Shown here piece by piece: positions 33,240 through 43,219 of a stretch of DNA of 64,000 nt (position 1 is the stretch's first letter; each line of letters opens with the position of its first letter). Under the pieces are notes generated by a model. The model had not been told where the DNA came from. It saw nothing but the letters and a program-made list of their open reading frames with translations, and did not search any database. Location of the stretch: the NCBI RefSeq assembly GCF_002860125.1, contig NZ_PGVA01000014.1, positions 218,116 through 282,115 of the forward strand. The letters are read 5' to 3'. The position numbers were made by a program, and so were the translations under genes. Source of the DNA: Bacillus canaveralius (GTDB lineage: Bacteria > Bacillota > Bacilli > Bacillales > Cytobacillaceae).

Positions 33240-33992
33240 ATGGATCAAGAAAGGTTTCAAACAGGCTTTAACAACCAGGATGAGACGGAACAGCAAAATG
33301 AAGAAAAGGGCTCGACCTTAATCGAAAAAATACAGGAGCTTGGCCAAACGAATGTGCCGCAGCTGTCACAGGATTCAACGATTCATTGTCTGACGATTGT
33401 CGGCCAGATTGAAGGGCATTTGCAGCTTCCGCCACAGAATAAAACAACAAAATACGAGCACATCATTCCGCAAATCGTGGCCATAGAACAAAACCCGAAA
33501 ATAGAAGGACTTCTTGTCATCCTTAACACAGTAGGCGGGGATGTCGAGGCTGGCCTGGCTATTTCCGAAATGCTTGCATCACTCTCGAAGCCAACAGTTT
33601 CAATTGTCTTGGGTGGCGGGCATTCTATCGGTGTTCCAATTGCCGTGTCATGTGATTATTCGTTAATTGCCGAGACTGCGACAATGACGATTCACCCGAT
33701 TCGCCTTACAGGTCTTGTGATCGGGGTTCCGCAAACGTTTGAATACTTGGATAAAATGCAGGACAGGGTGGTAAAATTTGTAACCAGACACTCGAAAGTG
33801 AGTGAACAAACCTTTAAAGATTTAATGTTTGACAAAGGCAATTTAACAAGGGACATCGGAACAAATGTTGTCGGCTCAGAAGCAGTTGAACATGGCTTGA
33901 TTGATGAAGTAGGCGGAATCGGCCAGGCGATGGGAAAGCTTAATGAATTAATCGAGTTAAAAAGGGCAAGAAATGCGGCGATCATTCAATGA
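33240..33992 (+). CDS. tepA: ClpP-like serine protease TepA (YmfB)
   Basis: Cytosolic ClpP/crotonase-fold peptidase, called TepA (translocation-enhancing protein) in B. subtilis. 250 residues with a Q/E-rich N-terminal tail, the oxyanion [12 protein letters not shown] strand, nucleophile Ser in GGGHSIGVP and His in MTIHPI. ATG at 33240 has AAGGGAG eight bases upstream. Overlaps ylzJ by four bases. Confidence 0.9.
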   Translation: MDQERFQTGFNNQDETEQQNEEKGSTLIEKIQELGQTNVPQLSQDSTIHCLTIVGQIEGHLQLPPQNKTTKYEHIIPQIVAIEQNPKIEGLLVILNTVGGDVEAGLAISEMLASLSKPTVSIVLGGGHSIGVPIAVSCDYSLIAETATMTIHPIRLTGLVIGVPQTFEYLDKMQDRVVKFVTRHSKVSEQTFKDLMFDKGNLTRDIGTNVVGSEAVEHGLIDEVGGIGQAMGKLNELIELKRARNAAIIQ

Positions 33993-34198
33993 TCCTCTAT
34001 ACGATGATGCCTGAAGAGCTGATATTTCCTGCTGAGGGGGACGTCTACAGTAAGCAAAAATTGATTAACTTGGACGGGATCCCGCTTATGGTGGAATTGG
34101 ATGACGACCAGTCCTACCGGGTAATCCGTGTTTTAAGCAGCGATCCCCAGCACTTTATGGATTCGCGGTGCACACCGGGCGCAAAAATTTCTTTTTGA
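33989..34198 (+). CDS. ylzJ: YlzJ-like family protein
   Basis: 69-residue protein of the YlzJ-like family, always found between tepA and spoIIIE in Bacillus. Features: [14 protein letters not shown] start and an ISTDP-type middle replaced here by SSDPQHFMD. Function unknown. ATGA overlap with tepA implies translational coupling. Confidence 0.8.
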   Translation: MILYTMMPEELIFPAEGDVYSKQKLINLDGIPLMVELDDDQSYRVIRVLSSDPQHFMDSRCTPGAKISF

Positions 34199-34233
34199 TA
34201 ATTTCTGGCTGCCTTATGTTTGGACTGGGTATA

Positions 34234-34242
34234 TGGTATAAT
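34234..34242 (+). promoter_or_regulatory. Extended -10 promoter of spoIIIE
   Basis: TGGTATAAT: perfect TATAAT (34237-34242) with an upstream TG, enough for an extended -10 promoter; the -35 region (TTATGT) is weak. The predicted transcript would begin with the hairpin at 34244-34294. Confidence 0.5.
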
Positions 34243-34243
34243 A

Positions 34244-34294
34244 ATGACAACTCGTTAAGAAGCAGCCAGCTTGGGCTGCTTTCTTAGTTGTCAT
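34244..34294 (+). promoter_or_regulatory. 5'-terminal hairpin of the spoIIIE leader
   Basis: Outer stem ATGACAAC / GTTGTCAT and inner stem GAAGCAGCC / GGCTGCTTTC form one long hairpin beginning near the predicted transcript start. No T-run follows, so it is not a normal terminator. It could stabilise the mRNA 5' end or modulate expression. Confidence 0.45.
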
Positions 34295-34341
34295 GGAAGC
34301 ATGCTATTTGTTTCGACCAGATTAAAACATAAGGTGATAAA

Positions 34342-36675
34342 ATGGCCAAAAGAAAAAGAAGACAGTCAAGAAAAAAAGATCATTTGAAAAGGACGCTGCA
34401 ATTTGAGCTGTCTGCCCTGATTATTATTGCGCTGGCCGCAATTTCGCTTGCTAAGCTTGGGGCAGTCGGTAAGGGAATTGTCCTATTCTTTCGTTTCTTT
34501 ATGGGAGAATGGTACATATTGAGTTTAATTAGCCTGATTATTTTTGGCGGATATTTAATGTGGAAACGTGAATTTCCGTTTTTATTTTACAGAAGGCTTG
34601 TTGGGATATACATCATCATTGGATCCTTGCTGCTTCTAAGCCATGTTACACTCTTTGAGCTAATGTCAAGCGGTGGGAGCTTTACAAACCCGAGTGTGAT
34701 TTCAAATACATGGGACCTTTTTCGCATGGAAATAAACGAGCAAACGAGCACTACCGACCTGGGCGGCGGCATGATAGGTGCTGTCCTGTTTGCACTCTTC
34801 TACTATTTATTTGATGAAGCCGGGACGAAGGTAATTGCCACAGTATTTATTATCATTGGATTTATTTTGCTGACCGGGAAGACATTTGGGGGTAGCGCAG
34901 CAAAATTAGGCGGATTTATATGGGAGTTCGGCAAAAAGAATTGGCTCGCTTTTGTTGCTGATATGAAAGATTCAACGACTCGTCGCAGAGAACGAAAAGC
35001 AGCAAAAAGATTGCAGCGGCTGGAACAGCGCAATCGCGTACAAGCTGAACAGGATAATCAGGCTGTTACGGCTCACGACGGACCGGAAACGAGGGAAGAA
35101 CGGCCTTCTGAACCAATCATTTCAAGCTTTGCGGAAAGAGCCTATCCGACGCCGCCAGTAGAAGCGGAAAGCGGCAAATCGGAGCAACGGAATCGATCTG
35201 CCGAAGACGATTCTGCACCGCCAATGACGTTTACTGAAGTGGAAAATACTGCCTATGAACTTCCGCCTGTAAGCCTGCTAAAGCACCCGCGCCAAACAGA
35301 TCAAAGCGGAGAATACGAACTCATCCACGCAAATGCTGCCAAGCTGGAGCGAACTTTCCAAAGCTTTGGGGTGAAAGCGAGGGTAACACAAGTACACCTA
35401 GGGCCGGCCGTAACGAAATATGAGGTCCACCCGGATGTTGGTGTGAAGGTAAGCAAAATTGTCAGCCTCAGTGATGATCTTGCGCTCGCCCTTGCTGCTA
35501 AAGATATTCGCATCGAGGCACCGATACCTGGTAAATCGGCAATAGGCATCGAAGTGCCGAATTCAGAGGTTGCGATGGTTTCGTTGCGGGAGGTTCTTGA
35601 AGCAAGGCAAAATGACAGGCCGGAAGCAAAGCTGATGATTGGCCTGGGCCGGGATATCACCGGCGAAGCCGTTTTGGCGGAGCTTAATAAAATGCCCCAT
35701 CTGCTTGTCGCCGGGGCAACCGGAAGCGGAAAAAGTGTCTGTATCAACGGAATCATCACGAGTGTGTTAATGCGGGCAAAACCACATGAAGTGAAGCTGA
35801 TGATGATTGACCCGAAAATGGTCGAGTTAAATGTATATAATGGAATCCCGCATTTACTCGCTCCCGTTGTTACCGATGCAAAAAAGGCTTCCCAGGCTCT
35901 AAAAAAAGTTGTCAATGAGATGGAAAGGCGCTACGAGCTCTTTTCCCATACAGGCACTAGAAATATCGAAGGATATAATGACTATGTAAAAAGGCAAAAC
36001 GCAGAAGAAGAAGCGAGCCAGCCGCTTTTGCCATATATTATCGTCATCGTTGATGAGCTCGCCGATTTAATGATGGTAGCTTCTTCAGATGTTGAGGACG
36101 CGATTACTAGGCTGGCACAAATGGCACGGGCCGCAGGCATCCATTTAATAATTGCAACGCAGCGTCCGTCTGTTGATGTCATTACCGGGGTCATCAAGGC
36201 GAACATTCCTTCCAGAATTGCTTTCGCTGTATCATCGCAAACCGATTCGCGAACGATCCTTGATATGGGAGGGGCTGAGAAGCTGCTCGGCAGGGGGGAC
36301 ATGCTGTTCCTGCCGGTTGGAGCTTCGAAGCCGGTTCGGGTCCAGGGCGCGTTTTTGTCGGATGAAGAGGTTGAAGATATCGTTGATTTTGTGATTGCCC
36401 AGCAAAAAGCCCAATATCAGGAAGAAATGATTCCCGACGATATCCCGGAAAATACCACTGAGGTTGATGATGACCTTTACGAAGAAGCGGTTGAACTGAT
36501 TGTAGATATGCAAACAGCCTCTGTATCGATGCTGCAAAGACGATTTAGAATCGGTTACACCAGGGCAGCCCGTTTAATTGACGAAATGGAAGCAAGAGGG
36601 GTTGTCGGTCCGTATGAAGGAAGTAAGCCACGGGCCGTACTGATCTCAAAACCGAAAGAAGAAGCAAGCTCATAA
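34342..36675 (+). CDS. spoIIIE: FtsK/SpoIIIE DNA translocase
   Basis: Membrane-anchored septal DNA pump moving the chromosome into the forespore and clearing DNA from septa. 777 residues: four N-terminal membrane segments within about 20-185, a charged linker (about 200-320), then alpha/beta motor domains with Walker [14 protein letters not shown] (about 462) and Walker [14 protein letters not shown], and a C-terminal gamma winged helix that reads SRS sequences ([20 protein letters not shown]). Synteny favours SpoIIIE over its paralogue SftA, which lacks membrane segments. Confidence 0.95.
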   Translation: MAKRKRRQSRKKDHLKRTLQFELSALIIIALAAISLAKLGAVGKGIVLFFRFFMGEWYILSLISLIIFGGYLMWKREFPFLFYRRLVGIYIIIGSLLLLSHVTLFELMSSGGSFTNPSVISNTWDLFRMEINEQTSTTDLGGGMIGAVLFALFYYLFDEAGTKVIATVFIIIGFILLTGKTFGGSAAKLGGFIWEFGKKNWLAFVADMKDSTTRRRERKAAKRLQRLEQRNRVQAEQDNQAVTAHDGPETREERPSEPIISSFAERAYPTPPVEAESGKSEQRNRSAEDDSAPPMTFTEVENTAYELPPVSLLKHPRQTDQSGEYELIHANAAKLERTFQSFGVKARVTQVHLGPAVTKYEVHPDVGVKVSKIVSLSDDLALALAAKDIRIEAPIPGKSAIGIEVPNSEVAMVSLREVLEARQNDRPEAKLMIGLGRDITGEAVLAELNKMPHLLVAGATGSGKSVCINGIITSVLMRAKPHEVKLMMIDPKMVELNVYNGIPHLLAPVVTDAKKASQALKKVVNEMERRYELFSHTGTRNIEGYNDYVKRQNAEEEASQPLLPYIIVIVDELADLMMVASSDVEDAITRLAQMARAAGIHLIIATQRPSVDVITGVIKANIPSRIAFAVSSQTDSRTILDMGGAEKLLGRGDMLFLPVGASKPVRVQGAFLSDEEVEDIVDFVIAQQKAQYQEEMIPDDIPENTTEVDDDLYEEAVELIVDMQTASVSMLQRRFRIGYTRAARLIDEMEARGVVGPYEGSKPRAVLISKPKEEASS

Positions 36676-36777
36676 GAATGTGACAACTGCCTTGCGGAAC
36701 AAGCAAACAAGCAAACATCGCGTGGTCTATCTCGGACACAAGCACACATCGCTTGTTTCTATCTTGTAAACAAACCC

Positions 36778-36800
36778 AAAAGCCGGCTAGTCCGGCTTTT
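36778..36800 (+). terminator. Intrinsic terminator after spoIIIE
   Basis: AAAAGCCGG / CCGGCTTTT with a CTAGT loop. Effective in both directions by symmetry. Confidence 0.85.
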
Positions 36801-36895
36801 GTTATGTACAAAAACAAAATCACGAGATTATTTAAGCTAGAAACTGTTTCCAGCCGTTAGCATGCCTCTTGTAAACAGCAAATATGACATACTAT

Positions 36896-36909
36896 TAAAA
36901 GCGCTTACA
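36896..36909 (+). promoter_or_regulatory. Candidate CcpA (cre) site upstream of the GntR gene
   Basis: TAAAAGCGCTTACA matches the cre consensus TGWNANCGNTNWCA except at position 2. It lies in the 537-base gap between spoIIIE and the GntR regulator, which otherwise holds the spoIIIE terminator and no ORF. A TATAGT at 37138-37143 may be the -10 of the downstream gene. Confidence 0.4.
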
Positions 36910-37212
36910 AAAAAGTTAAGAGAACAATCTATGTCAATTTTTTACCGGGATCAGCGGAGAAAAATTATATGGGTAAACGAAAGAAAATAATTGACAGGAC
37001 AAGGATTCTAACTGTTTTCTGCATGAATAGACTAACTGTATAGGGAGCTTTTTTTGCATATATCTTCGACTGTTGTAAACTATAAGCTTTTTTCGACAAA
37101 ATCCTGAAACTCTATTTATTTATAGGGAAAAAAGTGTTATAGTATTTTCGATTAGTAGGAATGATTGAACATCAGAGGTCTGATGTCTGGAGAAAAGTGG
37201 TTGGAGGAGCTC

Positions 37213-37938
37213 ATGTCTATCAAATCAGATAATCGGCATTTGTATTTACAAGTCATCGATCGAATTAAGCAGGATATTGACGAAGGCAAGTATAAAGAAA
37301 GAGAGAAGCTGCCTTCAGAGTTTGATCTTGCCAAGCAGCTCGGAGTCAGCAGGGCTACCCTTCGGGAAGCGTTAAGAATTCTAGAAGAGGAAAATGTGAT
37401 CATCCGCCGTCATGGCGTTGGGACATTTGTGAATGCCAAGCCGCTGTTTACTTCGGGGATCGAGCAGCTTAACAGTGTAACGAATATGATTGAACAAGCA
37501 GGCATGACTCCTGGGACGATTTTCCTCGGCTCATCAACGATGAGTCCAACCGAAGAGGATATTCGCCGCTTCTCATGTACCATGGACGAAGAAATTGTCA
37601 TGAGTGAACGAGTTCGAACCGCTAATGGCGAACCAGTCGTGTATTGCATTGATAAAGTTCCCCAAAGAATCATGCCGGAATCCTTTTCCCATGAGCAAGA
37701 ATCGCTTCTCAGCATCTTGGAGGAGAAGGCAGGGCGGAAAATTACTTATGCGGTTGCCCAAATCGAACCGATCGGCTATCATGAAAGAATTTCACCGATC
37801 CTGGAATGTGACCCGGAAACAGCTTTGCTAGTCTTAAAGCAAATGCATTTCGATGAAACGGACGAACCCATTCTGTATTCGGTCAATTATTTTAAAGCCG
37901 ATAAGTTCAGTTTTCACGTTCTGAGAAAAAGAATTTAA
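37213..37938 (+). CDS. ymfC: GntR/HutC family transcriptional regulator YmfC
   Basis: 241-residue repressor-type regulator. N-terminal winged helix typical of GntR ([20 protein letters not shown], about 35-54, with the recognition helix) and a C-terminal UTRA ligand-binding domain from about 90. Orthologue of YmfC by position. It directly precedes the nucleoside importer genes, so control of that operon by a nucleoside or related ligand is plausible, but not shown. ATG at 37213 has GGAGGAG upstream; the in-frame start at 37165 has none. Confidence 0.88.
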   Translation: MSIKSDNRHLYLQVIDRIKQDIDEGKYKEREKLPSEFDLAKQLGVSRATLREALRILEEENVIIRRHGVGTFVNAKPLFTSGIEQLNSVTNMIEQAGMTPGTIFLGSSTMSPTEEDIRRFSCTMDEEIVMSERVRTANGEPVVYCIDKVPQRIMPESFSHEQESLLSILEEKAGRKITYAVAQIEPIGYHERISPILECDPETALLVLKQMHFDETDEPILYSVNYFKADKFSFHVLRKRI

Positions 37939-37951
37939 TTTTTTCAGAGAT

Positions 37952-37965
37952 TGTAAACGCTTAGG
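37952..37965 (+). promoter_or_regulatory. Weak candidate cre site before nupN
   Basis: TGTAAACGCTTAGG fits the cre consensus for 12 of 14 positions, missing the last C and A. It lies 51 bases before nupN and would suggest catabolite control of the importer. Confidence 0.35.
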
Positions 37966-38015
37966 CGATCCAGACCATTTCTACTATATCTACAACACTT
38001 TAGGGGGTACAAACC

Positions 38016-39119
38016 TTGAAAACGCGTAAATTCGGATTAGCGCTGTCACTTGTGCTTGCTGCTGGAACGATTTTAGGGGCTTGTGGCAATTCAGACGAAA
38101 AAGACAATAACGGAGCTGGCGGAGGAGAAAAAGAAGACAAATTCTCTATAGCAATGGTAACGGATGTCGGTGGTGTAGATGACAAATCCTTCAACCAATC
38201 TGCATGGGAAGGTCTCCAGAAGTTTGGTAAAGACAATGGCCTTGAAAAAGGAACAGGCTATGATTATTTGCAATCCCAATCTGACGCTGACTATGCGACA
38301 AACTTAAATAACCTTGTCCGCAAAGATTACAGTCTCATTTTTGGTATTGGTTTTATGATGATGGAAGCTGTCGATGAGATTGCCAAACAACAAAAAGACG
38401 CTCACTTTGCGATTGTGGATGCTGAAGTCAACCAGCCAAATGTCGCAAGCATTTTGTTTAAAGAACAGGAAGCTTCATTCCTTGCTGGTGTCACAGCAGG
38501 ACTTGCGACCAAGACAAAGAAAATCGGTTTTATCGGCGGTGTCGAGGGTGCGGTAATTGAGCGTTTTGAGTCGGGTTTCCGGGCTGGTGTCCAAGCGGTT
38601 AATCCTGAAGCAGCAGTTGATGTTAAGTATTCAGGTGCGTTTGACAAAGCTGAGCTTGGCCAAACGATTGCAGCGACAATGTACTCTTCTGGTGCGGATG
38701 TGATTTTCCATGCTGCTGGCGGCACTGGTAATGGCCTATTTAAAGAAGCACGCGACCTTAAGAAAAAAGATCCTTCTAATCTAATTTGGGCAATCGGCGT
38801 TGACTCTGATCAAACAGCCGAGGGTATAGTAGAAATTGACGGCGAAGAGCACAATGTAATCATTACATCGGCACTTAAGCGTGTTGACAATGCCGTAGTT
38901 GATATTTCAAAACAGGCTAAAGAAGGAAACTTCCCTGGCGGAGAAATTACGACTTACGGATTAAGTGAAGACGGCGTCGGCCTTGCTCCAATCAATGAAG
39001 AGCTTGCCAATAAAGCAGATATTGAAGCAGCTGTCGAAGAGTGGAAACAAAAAATTGTTAGCGGGGAAATCACGGTTCCAGGAACTCGTGACGAATTAAA
39101 AACTTTCTCTGCTAGTTAA
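38016..39119 (+). CDS. nupN: BMP-family nucleoside-binding lipoprotein
   Basis: Substrate-binding lipoprotein of a purine-nucleoside ABC importer (NupN/YufN, guanosine in B. subtilis). 367 residues: signal peptide with lipobox LGAC (Cys about 23), a G/E/D/K linker, then the BMP/PnrA fold with [19 protein letters not shown] and [10 protein letters not shown] nucleoside-contact segments. Start is TTG at 38016 with AGGGGGT upstream. Followed by a terminator, so the binding protein can be made in excess over the transporter. Confidence 0.93.
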   Translation: MKTRKFGLALSLVLAAGTILGACGNSDEKDNNGAGGGEKEDKFSIAMVTDVGGVDDKSFNQSAWEGLQKFGKDNGLEKGTGYDYLQSQSDADYATNLNNLVRKDYSLIFGIGFMMMEAVDEIAKQQKDAHFAIVDAEVNQPNVASILFKEQEASFLAGVTAGLATKTKKIGFIGGVEGAVIERFESGFRAGVQAVNPEAAVDVKYSGAFDKAELGQTIAATMYSSGADVIFHAAGGTGNGLFKEARDLKKKDPSNLIWAIGVDSDQTAEGIVEIDGEEHNVIITSALKRVDNAVVDISKQAKEGNFPGGEITTYGLSEDGVGLAPINEELANKADIEAAVEEWKQKIVSGEITVPGTRDELKTFSAS

Positions 39120-39124
39120 TGAAC

Positions 39125-39173
39125 AAAAAGGAATAAGTGGTCACGGCTTTTTCGGCCTCTTATTCCTTTTTTT
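39125..39173 (+). terminator. Intrinsic terminator after nupN
   Basis: AAAAAGGAATAAG / CTTATTCCTTTTT 13-bp stem with a 19-21-base loop, ending in T residues. Separates nupN from nupOPQ. Confidence 0.9.
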
Positions 39174-39182
39174 ATAATTGAT

Positions 39183-39238
39183 AAATTTCACAATGTAATA
39201 AGCTAAACCGAAAAACGAATGAAGTTGTCTAATAAACA
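39183..39238 (+). repeat. Dispersed repeat copy 2
   Basis: Shares AAATTTCACAA, GCTAAACCGA and AAACGAATG with copy 1 at 23831, differing by a few substitutions and one or two indels, and ends in the same TTGTCTAA-TAAAC words. Sits right after the nupN terminator. Confidence 0.8.
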
Positions 39239-39320
39239 GGAGTATACCGTAGGAATACATATATCTTAACTTAAATAACTGTTCGTTTTTCAATTAAAGA
39301 ATGGCTTTATGAAGTTCATT

Positions 39321-39400
39321 CAATTAATAGAATGTTAATTGAAGCGCAGAACCCATTTCTGCTTTTCACTTAAGATTTTAGGGGGGCAACCCCGTTTTTT
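39321..39400 (+). promoter_or_regulatory. nupO leader with three successive hairpins
   Basis: CAATTAA/TTAATTG (39321-39341), GCAGAA/TTCTGC followed by TTTT (39346-39366), and GGGG-GGCAA-CCCC followed by GTTTTTT (39381-39400). The last two resemble short terminators. They lie 75-150 bases before nupO, in a 354-base gap holding also the nupN terminator and the dispersed repeat. Attenuation of nupOPQ is possible; no known riboswitch is recognised. Confidence 0.4.
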
Positions 39401-39473
39401 AACCAAAGTAAAAGTCTGACCTCATACTACTAAACTTTAATTTCCTTTATTTAAGAGCAAGGAGTGAAAAATG

Positions 39474-41009
39474 ATGGAATACGTAATTGAAATGATTAAT
39501 ATCCGCAAGGAGTTTCCCGGGATTGTTGCCAACGATAATATAACCCTTCAACTGCGAAAAGGAGAAATACACGCTTTGCTCGGGGAAAACGGGGCGGGTA
39601 AATCGACATTAATGAATGTGCTCTTCGGCCTGTACCAGCCAGAGCAAGGTGAAATCCGTGTTAATGGAAAAGCCGTGAATATTACCAATCCGAACATTGC
39701 TAACGATTTAGGAATTGGCATGGTGCATCAGCACTTCATGCTTGTTGATACATTCACAGTCACCGAAAATATTATTCTCGGAAAAGAAACAACATCCCGT
39801 GGGAAGATTGATCTTAAAAAAGCCGAACAAGAGGTAAGGGAAATTTCGGAACGCTATGGGCTCGCTGTCGATCCAAAAGCGAAAATTTCCGATATCTCGG
39901 TTGGAATGCAGCAAAGGGTAGAAATATTAAAAACTCTTTACCGCGGCGCGGAAATCCTGATTTTTGATGAGCCAACAGCCGTTTTGACGCCGCAGGAAAT
40001 TAAAGAGCTCATCCAAATTATGAAAACCCTTATTACAGAAGGCAAGTCGATTATCCTGATTACTCATAAACTGAAAGAAATCATGGAAGTATGCGACCGG
40101 GTCACGGTTATCCGGAAAGGGGTTGGCATTGGCACCCTCAATGTAAAGGACACGAATCCAAACGAGCTGGCGAGTCTTATGGTTGGCCGTGAAGTCCTTT
40201 TTAAAACGGATAAAACTCCTGCCGACCCAAAGCAACCCGTGTTGGAGATTGATCAGCTGTTTGTGAAGGACTCCCGCGGTGTTCCGGCTGTCAAAGGACT
40301 TGACCTCGTTGTCCATGCCGGAGAAATCCTCGGAATTGCCGGGGTTGACGGGAATGGCCAGACTGAATTAATCGAAGCAATCACCGGGCTCAGAAAGTCG
40401 GAAAGCGGCTCAATTAAACTGAACAATAAAGAAGTCCGCAATCTTTCATCGCGGAAGATAAGTGAGTCCGGAGTTGCCCATATTCCGCAGGACCGCCATA
40501 AGCACGGTCTTGTCCTCGATTTTCCGGTTGCTGAGAATATGGTTTTGCAAACTTATTATAAAACCCCATTCTCAAAAAAGGGTATCTTGAATTTCAAAGA
40601 GATCTACAAAAAAGCAAGAACACTGATAGCGGAATTTGACGTCAGAACACCAAGTGAATACACACTCGCCCGCTCTTTATCAGGCGGTAACCAGCAAAAA
40701 GCGATCATTGGCCGTGAGGTGGATCGCGACCCGGATTTATTGATTGCCGCACAGCCGACACGCGGCCTTGATGTTGGGGCAATTGAGTTTATCCATAAAC
40801 GGCTTATCGAACAGCGTGATCATGGAAAGGCTGTCCTGCTTCTTTCATTTGAGTTGGATGAAATCATCAATGTCAGCGATCGCATTGCTGTTATTTATGA
40901 GGGAAAGATTGTCGCAATAGTCGATCCAAAGAAGACGACAGAACAAGAGCTCGGATTGTTGATGGCCGGTTCGAAACGAAAGGAAGCAGGTGAAGAAAGC
41001 CATGTCTAA
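39474..41009 (+). CDS. nupO: Nucleoside ABC transporter ATP-binding protein
   Basis: Double-cassette ATPase of the nucleoside/sugar type importer NupNOPQ. 511 residues. The first cassette has Walker A GENGAGKST, signature ISVGMQQR and Walker B LIFDEPTAVL. The second has a changed Walker A (GVDGNGQTE) and signature LSGGNQQK, as normal for this family. Start at 39474 is nine bases after AAGGAG; the ATG at 39471 is equally possible. Overlaps nupP by eight bases. Confidence 0.94.
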   Translation: MEYVIEMINIRKEFPGIVANDNITLQLRKGEIHALLGENGAGKSTLMNVLFGLYQPEQGEIRVNGKAVNITNPNIANDLGIGMVHQHFMLVDTFTVTENIILGKETTSRGKIDLKKAEQEVREISERYGLAVDPKAKISDISVGMQQRVEILKTLYRGAEILIFDEPTAVLTPQEIKELIQIMKTLITEGKSIILITHKLKEIMEVCDRVTVIRKGVGIGTLNVKDTNPNELASLMVGREVLFKTDKTPADPKQPVLEIDQLFVKDSRGVPAVKGLDLVVHAGEILGIAGVDGNGQTELIEAITGLRKSESGSIKLNNKEVRNLSSRKISESGVAHIPQDRHKHGLVLDFPVAENMVLQTYYKTPFSKKGILNFKEIYKKARTLIAEFDVRTPSEYTLARSLSGGNQQKAIIGREVDRDPDLLIAAQPTRGLDVGAIEFIHKRLIEQRDHGKAVLLLSFELDEIINVSDRIAVIYEGKIVAIVDPKKTTEQELGLLMAGSKRKEAGEESHV

Positions 41010-41076
41010 TCGCCTAAAAAATATATTAGTTCAGGTGAAGAAGGCAATATCTAATCGCCTAAAAAATATCTTAATT
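40987..41076 (+). repeat. 45-bp tandem duplication across the nupP start
   Basis: Two 45-base copies, 40987-41031 and 41032-41076, both beginning CAGGTGAAGAA and containing TCTAATCGCCTAAAAAATAT. The unit carries the ribosome-site region and start codon. The start codon is ATG in copy 1 and ATA in copy 2. Being a multiple of three, it extends NupP by 15 residues. Confidence 0.9.
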
Positions 41077-42093
41077 CCGGTAATAGCCGTACTTCTCGGC
41101 ATCATTGTCGGAACGATTATTATGGTTATCAGCGGCTATGATGCCGTTGCGGGTTATACCGCGCTGTGGAATGGTGCTTTTGGACAAGCATATTATACCG
41201 GTGAAGTGGTTCGCCAGGTCACTCCATATATTTTAGCCGGATTATCGGTAGCATTTGCCTTCAGAACCGGTTTATTCAATATTGGTGTTGAAGGCCAGCT
41301 GATTGTCGGCTGGCTTGCAGCTGTTTGGGTTGGCGTGGCCTTAGAGCTTCCGAAAATCATTCATTTGCCGCTTGCGATATTGGCCGCTGCTCTGGCAGGA
41401 GCACTATGGGGCTTTATTCCAGGCCTTTTAAAAGCCCGTTTCCGCGTTCACGAAGTTATTGTCACAATTATGATGAACTATATCGCTCTACATGTAACAA
41501 ACTATATGATTCGGACTGTCCTTTCCGAAAGAAGCGACAGGACAGCAAACATTCATGGATCGGCTACACTTCGATCACCGTTTCTTGAAGGGCTGACCGA
41601 CTATTCCCGCCTCCACTGGGGAATTATCATCGCTATCATAAGCGTATTCATTATGTGGTTTTTACTAGAAAAAACTTCGAAAGGCTTTGAATTAAGATCT
41701 GTTGGCTTCAATCAGCATGCATCACAATATGCGGGTATGAACGTCAACGCCAATATCATCCAGTCAATGGTTATATCCGGTACTTTTGCCGGGCTCGCCG
41801 GTGCGATGGAAGGACTCGGAACATTTGGATACGCAGCGATAAAGGGCGGTTTTACAGGTGTCGGCTTTGACGGAATCGCCGTTGCCCTTTTAGGCGCAAA
41901 CGGCCCGATCGGGATTGTTTTTGCAGCCATCCTGTTTGGCAGCTTAAAGGTTGGTGCCTTGAACATGCCGCTTGAGGCCGGTGTGCCGAACGAACTCGTT
42001 GATATTATTATTGCGCTAATCGTTTTCTTTGTTGCCGCAAGTTATATGATTCGTTTATTGATTGAACGATTGAGCAAAAAGGGGGTGAAGTAA
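41002..42093 (+). CDS. nupP: Nucleoside ABC transporter permease
   Basis: Inner-membrane permease of the importer, 363 residues, about eight to ten hydrophobic helices, with the family segments AFRTGLFNIGVEGQLIVGW and VHEVIVTIMMNYIALH. The N-terminus has the repeated SNRLKNIL block (residues 2-9 and 17-24) from the 45-bp duplication, giving 15 extra residues before the first helix. The ATG at 41002 is used; a GTG at 40990 is possible. Overlaps the 3' end of nupO. Confidence 0.92.
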   Translation: MSNRLKNILVQVKKAISNRLKNILIPVIAVLLGIIVGTIIMVISGYDAVAGYTALWNGAFGQAYYTGEVVRQVTPYILAGLSVAFAFRTGLFNIGVEGQLIVGWLAAVWVGVALELPKIIHLPLAILAAALAGALWGFIPGLLKARFRVHEVIVTIMMNYIALHVTNYMIRTVLSERSDRTANIHGSATLRSPFLEGLTDYSRLHWGIIIAIISVFIMWFLLEKTSKGFELRSVGFNQHASQYAGMNVNANIIQSMVISGTFAGLAGAMEGLGTFGYAAIKGGFTGVGFDGIAVALLGANGPIGIVFAAILFGSLKVGALNMPLEAGVPNELVDIIIALIVFFVAASYMIRLLIERLSKKGVK

Positions 42094-43053
42094 GTGGGCT
42101 TAATGGATATTTTATTAATTATTATTCCATCTACTTTACTTTGGGCAGCACCACTTATTTTCACTGCATTAGGTGGAAACTTTTCGGAGCGTTCCGGCGT
42201 TGTAAACATCGGGTTGGAAGGATTAATGGTGATTGGGGCATTCGCTGCGATCGTTTTTAATTTAACGTTCGTTGACAGTTTAGGAAACTTAACGCCTTGG
42301 ATTGCCCTGTTAGTGGCAATGGTTGTTGGCGCCTTGCTTTCTGTTCTCCATGCTGTTGCGTCGATTACATTCCGAGCTGATCAGACGGTTTCCGGTGTCG
42401 CGATTAACCTGCTAGCAGTAGGGGCGGCCTTGTTTTTAGTCAAGCTCATCTACGGAAAAGGACAGACTGATATTATCCAAAAGGGATTCAGCAAAGTCGA
42501 TATTCCGCTGCTAAGCGATATTCCGCTGCTTGGAGAACTGTTTTTCTCCAATACGTATTACACATCGTATGTTGCGATCGTTTTTGCGTTTATAGCCTGG
42601 TATGTGATGTTCAAGACACCGTTCGGCCTCCGTCTTCGTGCCGTCGGGGAACATCCAATGGCGGCGGACACAATGGGAATTAACGTCACAAGAATGCGTT
42701 ACATTGGCGTCATCATTTCCGGGGGGCTTGCCGGAATTGGCGGTGGTGTATACGCACAGGCAATTTCCTCTGACTTCAGCCATGCAACAATCAGCGGCCA
42801 GGGCTTTATGGCTCTAGCAGCATTAATTTTTGGTAAATGGCATCCGCTTGGAGCAATGGGTGCCGCGCTATTCTTTGGATTTGCGCAAAGCTTGAGCATT
42901 ATCGGATCAAGCTTACCTTTCTTAAAGAATGTTCCAAATGTATATTTGCTTATTACACCATATGTGTTAACGATTCTGGCTCTGGCAGGTTTTATTGGCC
43001 GGGCAGAAGCCCCTAAAGCTTCCGGAACACATTATATAAAAGGAAGCAGATAA
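42094..43053 (+). CDS. nupQ: Nucleoside ABC transporter permease
   Basis: Second permease of the importer, 319 residues with multiple membrane helices. FSERSGVVNIGLEGLMVIGAF is split over positions 30-50 and is a family hallmark, as is FRADQTVSGVAINLLAVG. GTG start at 42094 directly follows the nupP stop, with GGGGGTGA upstream; the ATG at 42103 is an alternative. Ends at a terminator. Confidence 0.92.
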   Translation: MGLMDILLIIIPSTLLWAAPLIFTALGGNFSERSGVVNIGLEGLMVIGAFAAIVFNLTFVDSLGNLTPWIALLVAMVVGALLSVLHAVASITFRADQTVSGVAINLLAVGAALFLVKLIYGKGQTDIIQKGFSKVDIPLLSDIPLLGELFFSNTYYTSYVAIVFAFIAWYVMFKTPFGLRLRAVGEHPMAADTMGINVTRMRYIGVIISGGLAGIGGGVYAQAISSDFSHATISGQGFMALAALIFGKWHPLGAMGAALFFGFAQSLSIIGSSLPFLKNVPNVYLLITPYVLTILALAGFIGRAEAPKASGTHYIKGSR

Positions 43054-43061
43054 TATACGTT

Positions 43062-43097
43062 ACACCCCTGGTTCTTAAGTGAATCAGGGGTGTTTTT
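43062..43097 (+). terminator. Intrinsic terminator after nupQ
   Basis: ACACCCCTG / CAGGGGTGT stem around a short loop that adds further pairs, followed by T residues. Confidence 0.9.
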
Positions 43098-43219
43098 GTA
43101 TAAAAATGACCAGAGTAAGTTAAGAAAATTGACGAAGATTGTCTAAATATTTATCTTTTTGAAACGCTTTATTGTGCTAAAATGGAATTAGTTGTTAATA
43201 CTTTAAGAGGGTAATAGAT

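Noticed and set aside
35301..35915. 204-residue minus-strand frame opposite spoIIIE
   Set aside because: Opposes the conserved motor domain; no family resemblance or ribosome site.
37935..37955. CodY box before nupN
   Set aside because: Best alignment to AATTTTCWGAAAATT has about five mismatches and overlaps the ymfC stop.
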